This document shows, piece by piece, positions 1-11,200 of a stretch of 64,000 nt of DNA (positions within the stretch are counted from its first letter, which is position 1; the number at the start of each line of letters is the position of its first letter). The DNA is from Nereocystis luetkeana (lineage: Eukaryota > Sar > Phaeophyceae > Laminariales > Laminariaceae). The stretch is taken from NCBI GenBank assembly GCA_031213475.1, contig JARUPZ010000021.1, positions 8,209,925 to 8,273,924 on the forward strand, read 5' to 3'. The position numbers and the translations under genes are program-made. The notes under the pieces are model-generated. The model was not told the DNA's origin. It worked only from the letters and a program-made list of their open reading frames with translations, and did no database searches.

Positions 1-2188
1 TCCTCTTGTCGGAGGACCCCGCCTTGACCGGGGGAGGGGAGGCGGAGGCGGGTATACTCGATAGGAGAGATGTACTCGATTCATGCATGGCCGTAGTCGT
101 ATGACCATAGACCCTCGCATCCCTACAATGCCGGGACGGAGCATGTCGGGTTTTCACCGACCGGGCAGACATTGCTTGCACCAAGCGCAAAGCGCCGTGA
201 GGTGTCCGGCGAGTCGCATGGAGGGCGAGCTGCATCCTACTAAGAATCGCTTGTGAGGCGGACTTGCATATGGATGACAGCTTCAATAAGTTAATTTTGT
301 TTCCGGTGTAGCCACTTCCAGAGACAGCAATGAGAGTGCTATGTAACTGCCTCTTGGGCGTCGTACGTTGAACACTCTGCATGATACGATCAACTCCCTT
401 GCGCGGAGTAAAAGTTCTTTACCTCGCACAAATGATCTGCCTCGACGATGAGCGACCGCCAAAAAAAAAACGGTACCCTGGTTGTCTAGCTCACGTAGTG
501 AGCGGCATATTTTACAGTGTCGTTGCCAACCGACGCCACCCCAACCTATATATTTTAGGGGAAGGTGAGGGGGGGGCTGATTTGTCGCACTTAAATCGGC
601 AGGCCGGCTGGCCATCAGCTGTCTTGGCCGGCCCCGGGTTGCCGGCTAAAATCAGTCAGTTGGCTAAGGGCACGTACCGAATGGCACCACTCTGGATGTC
701 TGTCAATATAAGGATCACCTGATCTTCAGGTTAATGTTGAAACATAGCTTGTATTTCCGCCGGTGGTAGTCACTAGTCATCAAATCCTGCCCACGTAGAG
801 CTCTAAGTTTTCGTATTTTATTCTTGTCAAGCCTCAAAGAGGGCTTGTTACTGTACCCCTTCCGAACCGCACCCGCGTTTTGGGGACGGACGTTTCGCGT
901 TTTGGGGACGGACGTTTCTTTTTGGAAGTAGTGTAAGACGTATTTTTGCAGGTGCCAAAAAGCGTGGAAAAGCCGTTTCGAAAAAGACGGCGCCCATTTT
1001 CGGGGGGACGAACGAGAGTGGGTGCCTCTTTCTTGCCCTAGCCTCAAACCCACAATTGCGTTACAGGATCCCCACTAAGAAACAAAGATACTGGCTCAGG
1101 CAGTTCCCTTTGCTTTGGATTTTGCAGCGTATTCTGCACCACATTCAGTACAATGGCTCACGAATTTCTTGTAAGATTTTATCCTGAAAATCTCTCACCG
1201 TCTCATATCATCGTTTGGCTGTATATAGCTACGAACACGCTGTTGCTCCCCAAATCTCAGCCCGTTTTTTGTACTGCCAGGTATATATTTTCCCGGTGTT
1301 GATTTGTACGACTGGTTCGCACTGCGCGCCCGCCCCCCCCCCCCCCCCCAGGCGTGAGACCTCAGACATGTTGGCTGGCTCAGTCTGGTGTTTTCATTTG
1401 TGCCTCATCTATCATTCCGCTGTTACAGGGTGGGCATACGTATTAAGGTTTAAAATCCACGACGGGCCCTGATTCTGCATGCTCCCCGTCTTTGTTCATG
1501 AGGCTTTGTTGGTTGTGATTGCTATGTCTGACCGTGACACCCGCGGTGTATCCCACGTACATTAACTTCAGTGGAGCAACGGCTTGCCCATCTCGCCAGT
1601 TTCTTGTTTTTCCCTGTAAACTTCGAGCTCTATCTCTCTTACGCTCGTCTTCGTTCCTATGAATACTTCCTGCTAGGTGTCCTTCAATCACGAACTATAC
1701 AATGTTGTGGGTCTACCTCTGCCAGGCGCTAGACCTCACAAATGATGGCGCAGGCCGGGGGGTTTCACCCTAGGAAATAGTGTATTCCACGAAGTTTTCA
1801 GAGTAACGAACGATTCGCGAGTTTTCTCTAAGGCTCGGCCTCCTTCTTTTTTGTAGTTTTGTTTTTCTGACAGTGCCGTGGGGTATCCACTTTAAATCCA
1901 TCCTGTGACGAGCCAGCAACGACGGTCTCTTCTCCATTGTGGTATCGTCTCGTACTGCTGACCATGCCAATTCCACGTAGTTTATTTCTCGTTACACGCC
2001 GACTTTTCCCGTTTGGTCTCCCGAAAAAGTCTAGAAAACGGAGGGTCTCAACCTGGGTACCCCGCTGTAGCATATGTCTCTGCCTCGAGTGATACCCCAG
2101 CTCCTTTATCATTCCCTGCTCCTGCGAGTTCTACTCGTCATTCCTTAATCGCGCCTTACCTTTATCGTGCTTGTGTGTCCCCCCCCAG
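1..2188. other. Left flank: repeat family A, then no recognised gene
   Basis: A family A copy fills about 52-555. From 555 to 2188 I see only a 24-bp tandem duplicate around 876-920 (GTTTTGGGGACGGACG) and a 17-base C-tract near 1333. Any earlier TRP exon here was not recognised. Confidence 0.5.
52..555 (-). repeat. Repeat family A copy 1
   Basis: Near full-length copy, reverse orientation. The end with CATGCATGG, CCGTAGTCGTATGACCATAG and the ATGCCGGGACGGAGC core lies to the left next to G-rich sequence; the other end is CCTATATA at about 550. Confidence 0.8.
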
Positions 2189-2299
2189 GTGTGGGACCTG
2201 CTTCGCGGGAAAGGCTGCCCCGTCAGCTCCCTGGCCTACGCGACTGCGGCGTCGCCGAAGCCCGATGTGCTCCTGGCGGTTTGCGATGAGCTTAAGGAG
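2189..2299 (+). CDS. TRP channel exon 1 (first one found)
   Basis: Thirty-seven codons, phase 0 at both ends, starting VWDLLRGKGCPVSSLAYATA and ending CDELKE. The acceptor follows a run of C (ccccccag). Splicing to 3135 in frame fits a GC donor (GAG|GCATGA); the exon frame hits TGA four bases later. A weaker in-frame GT donor exists at 2279 (GCG|GTTTGC). Amphipathic, ankyrin-like helical content. No initiator lies here, so an upstream exon is expected. Confidence 0.6.
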
Positions 2300-5200
2300 G
2301 CATGATACGGTTCAAGTGACACCGCAAAAATAGAGGGTCATACATTAGAGGAGTGTTGAAATTGCACGGGGGTGTGATTGTTTTGCGACGCGCGCTTTTT
2401 CTTAGAACGGGAAAAGTTGCCGATACTGAGCAAGGGAGGCGTTTTCGAATAGGTTTGGTGGAGCGCCTTGCCGCTGTCGAGAGCACGGGCGTGAAAACAA
2501 AATCGTCCCCCCTGCCCGAAGTGAACGCTCTTCTTGCGGTGACCGTGCACGTGGTGAATCGTATGTTGGTCTGTCCATGGGTGTAAAATTGCTGTATGAA
2601 AATAAATATCCAAGCGACTCTTACGCTTCCCGGACAGAATGGCGCACCACAAGTCATTCGTAAGGGGGGCAGCGTTGTTGGTGTAGTTTAATGTCAAGCA
2701 TTCAGGTCTGATTTGAAGGGCATGTTCCACGTACGAAGTCACTGGATTCCAGTTACCCTTTTGCGTGTGGATGGTGTGTATGATTGAAACAAGCGCTGAG
2801 CGCTGTCCGATGGAAAATCGAACAACAATGTCGGCATCCCGTAGAAACTATCCTCTTTGTTGGTTTTTAAGGAATATAAAATCTGCTGCTGTTGGTGGTG
2901 GTGGCTGTCGTTTGGTTGTTGCGCTGAAAGTATGTTTTTGTGTAGGTCGTAGTTGTTTGTGTTTCGTTGTTGGTGATGTTGCTGTCGTTTTTGCCGCTGT
3001 CGTCGTTATTCTTCTTGTCATAGTTGGCAATCTCGTTGCGAATTTTGTTCTCGCTCTTTTCCGTGTTCTACTGTAGTTCTAGGAGTTTGTTTTGTTTCGG
3101 ACAGTCAATACCGTTCTCCTTTTTTTTTCGTCAGGCTGCGAAGAACGTGGGCGAGGGCGACGAGGAAGCCGAGCGGCTGTTTCGGCGCGAGTTTGAGCTC
3201 AAGGCCAGCCAGCCGTTCACGCCTTTGGCGGGAGCGGTGTTCTGCGGGAACTCCGTGATTGTCAACGCCGTCCTTTCGGCGTACGGAAATCCGGGATTGG
3301 CCCAGGACGAGGTGAGGGTTTCATGCATTACAGCAGTACTCGTAAAGCTTGGCACTTATGCGGAGACTCAATCTCTGATTTGTCAAGGGCGAGGTATGCT
3401 GCGGTATGTAGCTTTGGCTCAGGAGGTTAAGGGATTTTTGGTCACAGTGGTGGGTGGTAGAGCTCTGGCACTTATGCGAAGACCTATTTTCTGGTTTGGT
3501 CTTTACTAGGGAGGAAGACACGTGCTACGCGGCAGAAGCAGCGAGCGGCGCCCTTCTCGCTTCCGATGCTCGTGTACACCACGTGGCGCTCGTTTTAGCC
3601 GCGTCCAACAACCGGCGACTCGAAGGTGGTAGTGTGGGAGCTAGCTAAGCCCGATACACCGATCGAGTAGGGGTAAACAAACGTCTGAGAGAGTTCCTCT
3701 CAGGGCGCAAAGCACAAGAAACGCTTCGTCTTCATAGCAATGTCTAGCGGTGCTAAACATTTCCTCCCAGTTAAGCTAGAAAGCAAAACTGATGATGAAC
3801 AAAAAATTATATGCTGTAGGAAGCTCATCGGGGAACCTGAGGTGTAGCTTAGCTACCCCCTGCGTTGAGAAAGACCATCGGCGAGAAATGCTTGGGCTCA
3901 AAAATGTGGTCCCTATACGACGGCAGCATAGTTCCTTGCGACCCAAATTTTGGTGTTTGATTGGTCGTGTAGTGATGGTGTGTGATTGGTCAAGTACTCG
4001 TATTGTTAGATCGGTCGCGTATTTCTAATGTTCTGTCAAGTAGAGGTATGGACATCCGGGGTTGGCTCAGGAAGAGGTGGGGGTTTGACGCTTCGTAGAA
4101 CTCGCAGTAATTTTTCCCTCGGATGATGAAACTGAGTAGTGCCTTGAAGTATAAATGACCACTGTGAACAAATTCAAGTACTGTCCGACATTCATAGGGC
4201 CAATAGGCATTTCCAGATAGGTCTTAAAAAGCATGATCTAGCCCACCGTACCATATCTTTTTTTTTGGCTATGCAGCCGTGGAAGCATTGAAATATTTCA
4301 GGTAACCATTTGCCCAACTTACCAAACTTACCAAAGAGTCAAACATCCCTCGTCGGCGCCTCTTGCGCTCCTAGATCGTGGATCAGATTCAGGGGATTCT
4401 CTTCGACCGAAAGAAGAAGCCCAGCGGCAAAAAAAACAACAACGACCGCGTCCTGCCCCCGGAGGCCCATCTACTGCTCCGCGGCTACGGCCCCGGCCTC
4501 CCCAAAGAGGTTCTCCAGGCTCTCAACAAGGTGCGGGCTTCAGTGGCGATTGGTGACCAATGGTGTCGCGAATAGGACACCGTGGTTTGACCTGTTGTTG
4601 GGCCATTTGGCTCACCGCCCCCTACACTAGAGCGGCCTAGACACGCTCCACGGTCTGGCCCCATGCCTGACCTCGCCCGCGAGATGTAATCAGCACCAAG
4701 GTACGATACATCCAAAATGGGTGTTGACACTCCCCAAAGGACCGGTTTGGTCTCGTCTTCAGAGCGTATTTCACGGAGATTGACTCCCCCCGCCCTTCGC
4801 CTGGTCATACGACTACGACCGTGCATGATATCGAGTGCACCCCCCCCTCCGCCCCCCACCCCCCCCCTCCCCCTGGTCATACGACTACGTCTACGCATGG
4901 TATCGAGTACACTCCCCCCCCCCCCCCCCGCTCACCCCCCTCTCCCTTCACCCACACCCCCCTCATCTCATTCTCCCCGCCCCCCGGATCCGGACACGGC
5001 TTGGTGTCGCACAGGAGCTTAGGAAGTCTGAGTCATCGGCGCCGCGGTCAGAGGACCGTGCGGACGCGAAAAAGCTGAGAAAGTGTTTCAACGAGGCGGC
5101 GGAGAAAGCTGAGCTAGAGGATTCCGTCGCCAGGGCGAAGAGGGCTTCTGAGGGAGGAACGTACGACGGCCTGAGGTGGGTGGGAGAGCTGGCGCTGTAG

Positions 5201-8200
5201 TTGCTTTATATTTTTGTTTCGAGCGAGACGCGATTTTTCGTATTCACACGGCGCAAATATGTAGAGACGCCCTTTCTAGATGGCCGAAGCAACCGACCGA
5301 CACACCGACACACCGATCACACCGATCGACTCATCAACCGAGGTCCAACGCGCAACCACCGCCAACAACCACGACAACACCACTACTCCCACACACCATC
5401 ATCACCATTACCACCACCACTACCACCACCATCGACAAACACCATCAAACACCAACAGTACCTAGCTGTCCTTATTCGCACGACTGCGCCTCCGTTCTCC
5501 GTCGTCTTAACACCGACTACTCCCACTCCCCCTCCCCGCCGCGACCCACTCAACGGTAGAGGGCGGATGTAGCCTCTGAGCACGAATACTAGGAGGCCCG
5601 GTTTCCTTGCACGCACTACACCCTGAAACATTTCAATAACAACCACCACAACAAATACATAATTCGTATAAAGCTCATTGGCAGAGCACTGATCTAGTGT
5701 CTGTACCAGAACGTTCGGTGTCTCTTTTCACGCGCGCGGCATCAACAATTTTCAACGAAAAGCACCAACCAACAACTACAGCCGCAACAAATATAAAATT
5801 TTTCAACAACGATCGGTTTCTGCCTTCGGGATATTCATGTTTGTGAGTGATCATTGTTGAAGCTCATTCATGCCGCACATGATCGGATGGCAGCAACAAC
5901 ATCGTCAGCAACAGCAACAACAACGTTAACAACGATGGCATCGCTATACGTAGTTGCACTTCGCGCCGTCGTTTGCTGTGCGTATACCCCCACCCGACTT
6001 TTTCAAACTGCCCTCTTATCGTAATCCCTGGCGGCAGAGCACTGATCGAAAAGGGGTGGGACTGCCAGGACTACTTGCCAACCATCATCTCCCGGATTGG
6101 AGACCACGAGGAGAGCGTCATCGACACCGTCCTTTGCGCGATAGAAAACGCCAGGTTTGCTGAGCAATGCCTGCGTCCGGGGAAAGGATAGCGGGGAATA
6201 ATAGGAGCGGTATAACCAGGGCTCTTCACAGACATGACCCGAGCCGCGGGGTTTCTTCAATATTTTGGGTCCGGTCCGGTCGGGTCGGTTCAGTTCAGGT
6301 TGGGTCGGATCGAGTCGAGTCGGGTCGGGTCGGGTCGGGTCGGGACATTGCATCGATGAAAAAGCAACCTGAGCGTGAGTTAGGAACCGGTGTACCACAG
6401 GCTTTTATCCCAGAGAACGGTACAGCGACGCCCTGGCAACTGAGCGCTGTCGACGAAAGGTGCTTTCTGTTGTGGATTCTCACTATACCGCCAAGTGGCG
6501 CAGAACCCCCCCGGACAACCAATTTCTGGCTATTTAATAGACCTAAATATATTTTGTGTCGGTGACACCTGTACCTGGGTATTTAAGAGCCGGTGTACCG
6601 TAGGGTTCGTTTCCGGTTCCTGGTATAGCGATCCCCTGGCGGATTCGTCCTATATTCGGTAAAGTGGCGAAAACAACCCGCCGATTGACCGCTTTTAGGA
6701 TAATATCTAAAGCTACAGTAATCGTACATGCCATCGATGAAAACCCAAGCTGCCTATCCAGGAGCCGGTGTACCGTGGAGAGTTTGTGGCCAGATCGTGG
6801 TACAGCGGTGCCTTGGCCAGTGAGCGCGAACTGTGTATGACGTCCCCCGTGGCCGAGTGGCCCTATATATCGCCATTTGGCGCAGGACACTCTCGGATTT
6901 ACCGTTTTTTAATGTAATGTGCGGCCTTGTCGCGTCCTTGCATCATACCTGGTTTATACTACAGCAGTATCACGCGCCCATCCTAAACCTCTCGCTCGCA
7001 CCTGTGTCCAGGACGACCATCTTCTCCGGCATCAGCAACCCGTTCGTGGTGAAGGCGATCGCTTCCTCGTGCATGGCGACTGCAAGGAAGGAACGCCCCG
7101 CCGATAGAAACAGTCTCGACAGGCTCCAGCGGGACGCCGACAACTTTATTCTGGAGGTGGGTTGGCGTTTTTTCGCCGGGATTGGAGGGATTAAGGGGGG
7201 TAGAGGAGGGGTTGGGCGCTGGGGAGCAGGCGCGCCAAGCCGGGGGGGGAGGGGAGACTCGTTTATTTCTTGCCTTTGTCATTTGAATGTGGCGGGGGGT
7301 GCTCACTGCCTTGCACGGCGGTAGTCGCATGGCCATGGATCCTCGCATCCCTACAATGTCGAGACGGAGCACGTCGTGTTCCCACCTACCAAGGCAGACA
7401 TTGCTTGCACCAAGCGCGGCGCGCCGTGAGGTGTCCGGCGAGTCGCACGAAGGCTGAGCTGCATCCTACTAAACACCCCCTGTGAGGCGGACTTTCAGCA
7501 AGTTGTGTGTGCAATGTTCAATACGGATTACAGCGTAGAATTCATGATTTTGTTTTTCTCCGGTGCGGCCACTTCTCGAGACGGCGGGAGTTACAGGAAA
7601 AACGCCCCGAGGATCGCAAGAATCTGAGCAGGATCCAGAACGGTGTTGACAAGATCACCCTCGAGGTCGGATAGGGTATGGGGGCCTATGGAGTGGGTAT
7701 ATTTCGTTTTTCGGGGGGGAAGTCACACGGTTGGCAGGGTTGTTTATACCTGTTGGTGGGGGAGGGAGGGACGGGGGTGGGGGTTGAGGAACTCGCGTAG
7801 TTGTCGGAGAGCTCCATTTCTGGGCCTAGCCCAATCCACCACCTATTTTTTGCGCTTGTGTGCGCGTTTGGGTTGTTGCGTGTCGCCATCGTCTTGCACC
7901 CACAATCGGGACAAACGGCAGCTTCTCTACAAGCTCCCCGGAACCGTTCGAGGCGTGGGGTTGGAGCTGATCGGCTCGTTCGACCTGTCCGTCCTGGACG
8001 GCAAAAAGGGCGTCGATGGGTTCCCTGGCATCTGCGACCGGAGGCAGGACATGGCCAACCTCATAGGCTACATCGCTGTGGTGAGAGGCGGGGTACGAGA
8101 CCACTCTTCGCGGAGACTTAAGGATCGTTCACGCCAAGATATGAGGACCCCACGGTCCTGTTATTTTCCTTCGGAGCGGGTCCTGCTACAGTAAGGTCAC

Positions 8201-11200
8201 TCCTGTAACAGTGGAAAGAAAAGTCGTGATCCATGAGGGGGGGGGGGGGATATCTTGACGATTTGTAGACATGCTTGACACACGAAAAAAAATGGTTTTG
8301 GCAGGTTTTTAGGGCGAAAAATATGAAAAGAGCATATGTCACGAGTCGTGACTAGGAAAGCTCGTGGCAAAACCGAACAAACTATTCTTATCGTGATGTG
8401 TGCATATGTGTAGCACACCATCCCGTTTTGAAAATGCCATTTCGAGGGCGCGAGGCCTTGTCCCGAAGAGGGAGTTTGAACGTTCGTCAGGAGGGACACG
8501 TCGCTGTGGTGAGGGGGTATGGCGCGGTTACAACGTGCTTTGAAGCACAGGGGCTCTTGCTATATATTGTCATGGACCCGTTTGACCCAATTACGGCATA
8601 GCGTTGTGCAAAGGGGTGATTGCGGTCTTGATAACCTTCCATCACGGGGGAACCTACTGCAGTAACCATAACTAAACATGATGTGTAAACATACGGGGAT
8701 ATAACCGGGCTGGTTACTTGATGACTCGGTCAGTAGCTAGCACACTGCCATCGAACTCAATCAGTATACGTACTGGATGGCAGTAGTGTACTGCCCCTCC
8801 TTTGTCCTATCTCCTCCCGAAACGCAACTGATGGGTCTCCCTGCTACTGCACTAATGTGTCGTATTTCTTGGGCGTGCGTACCATGAACAATACTGGCGA
8901 ATATATTGGCCAGGTCAAGCAGGAGACTACTACACGCCAGTAGACTACTACTGCCAGTACATCCTGTGCCGGTGCCGAGCCTTAAGGATATACGTACGAT
9001 TTTCGGGTCCATCGTGTTTGCTGGTTGCTACGATTCAGCTCCTCGATTTTTTGGAAGATCGTACAAAAGTAGCACAGGCATCATCGTGCTGCGAGCTTGT
9101 CTTACATTTTCTGCAGTTGCACTTTGGACATATTTTTGTTTTTCCAGGGCTGCTCACGGATCAGATAATGGGTCAAGGGTCAGGTCGAGTCGGGTCGGGT
9201 CGGGTCGGGTCGGGTCGGATTAGGCCAACCCAACCCGTGATATTTCGCAAGTCTCCTCCCCCGACCCGACCGATGAGGTTTTTGATGACCTCCCGACCCG
9301 ACCCGACCCGACCCGACCCGCGGGTTACCGCCCATGAGGAGCCCTGCATATTTACAGCCCCCCGATCTGTTTCTTCTTGCCGATGGTTGATGACTAATTT
9401 GCGGGTTGCTTACCACTTTTTCGAGAAAATGGTTGACAAGCTCACTATTCACGAGACGAACAGAACTAACCCTAACCCTGACTCTAGGCCGATCAGAGCA
9501 GCTCAGACCCTGACCTTAGGCCGGTCAGACCAAACCTCGAACAAGTGGTACGCACTGCTGGATGCTTTTACCGTCGCCCCTCTCGACTGTAGTAATGTGA
9601 ATCCCCACAATAACAAAGTGAATCGCCACAGAGAGGTTACGTTTTCACTCGGTTTTCCCTGTACTATTACGGGGGAACATAGTTAACAGGAACAAATATC
9701 GTAAGTAAAATGGTTAAATGTAGAGGTTTTTATGTATACCACACGTCCTATTAACTATGGTCTCCCGTAATACAATCAAGTTGATCAAACCCCAAAGCGG
9801 TTGCTTAAAATATCAGGGCCGGCGGCGAACAGAGAGAGGCCAACACCGCGCTAACAGAAAGCGCCTATTGGAGGTACTAATCGCGTGCTAATGCCGAAAC
9901 GTTTGTCGCAAGTCGATGACACGTTGGGATTGTTCGTGCAGTCTAGTAGACTAGGTTGCTTAGTTTCACGGAGTATGCAAATGGCCTCGGTGCGACTGAC
10001 GCTTCCCTGAGTGGAAGAAATAAACTTTCCCCATTTGAGAAAACGGCTATTCAACTGCTGCAGCAGCAGTGCAGGAAATGTGGTGGGTACAGTAATCGTA
10101 TGAGCATGAGCACTGAAAATCCTGGAACTGACATTCTTAAGGAATACCAGGTGTGTAGAATAGAAACCTTTGACATATCCTGGTGAATAACAAATCCAGC
10201 GTTGTATGTAGGAAACCCGAGATTCTGAGTCACCCCCGCCCCTGCGTGTATCCCCAATGCACACTATACCAGGTAGCGTACAAGATATGATACGAAGCAC
10301 CCAAGCCCTACCCGCCCTCCTCGGCCCTATCCCAAAACGTGCAACCTAAAATCCGGCTTTAGTCTACGAAACCCGAGATGCTACCTCCCATCACCCCATT
10401 TCCCCCCAAAAAATGCACTTAGCATAAGGAAACGTGGAATGCTCCCCACCCCCACACAGTATATCCCAAATATGAAGTCCAGCTTTTGCGTATGAAACCC
10501 GCGATGCGACCCCCCCCCCCCCCCCATTATGTATATAGGTTGGGTTGGCGTCGGTTGGCAATGACAGTGTAAACGATGCCGCTCACTACTTGAGCTAGAC
10601 AACCAGGGTACCGTTTGTGTTTTTTGGCGATCGGTGACAACTGGTGGTCGAGTTAGATTATTTGTGCGGGGTGAAGAACCTTCGCTCCGCACGAGGGAAA
10701 TTATCGTATCACGTAGCGTTTATGGCAAGGCATCCAAGAGGCAGTTGCATAGCACTCCCATTGCTGTCTTCTGAAGCGGCCACACCGGATATTAACTTAA
10801 CTCATTGAAGCTCTCATCGATATGCAAGTCCGCCTCACAAGCGGTTCTTAGCGCGATACAGCTCACCCTTCACGCGGCTCGTCGAACACCTCACGGCGCT
10901 TCGCGCTTCGCGCGAGCAATGTCCGCCTGCTCGGTGAAAACCCGACGCGCTCCGTCCCGGCATTGTAGTGATGCGAGAGCCTATGGTCATACAGCTACGG
11001 CCATGTATGATATCGTGTACCCCCCTCCCCGCTCCCCGTGTTTGCGCTTCGCATCCTCGGGTGTTATCAAAATCCGCAGCGATGGATGCTTGAGCCCAGC
11101 CTTAAGGGCGAGATGTTCGACCGTGGAAGGTGAGGAACGGCGAAGGTGCTGATCGTACATGAAGTACGCGACGCCACTTGAAAATATGTTTTGGTCTGGG

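Noticed and set aside
9464..9480. CTAACCCTAACCCTGA, resembling telomeric repeat
   Set aside because: Only two units; too short for an interstitial telomere.
9018..9686. 222-codon open frame on the + strand
   Set aside because: It crosses the CAGGGC element with its CGGGT arrays and enters a family B element, so the open length comes from repeats.
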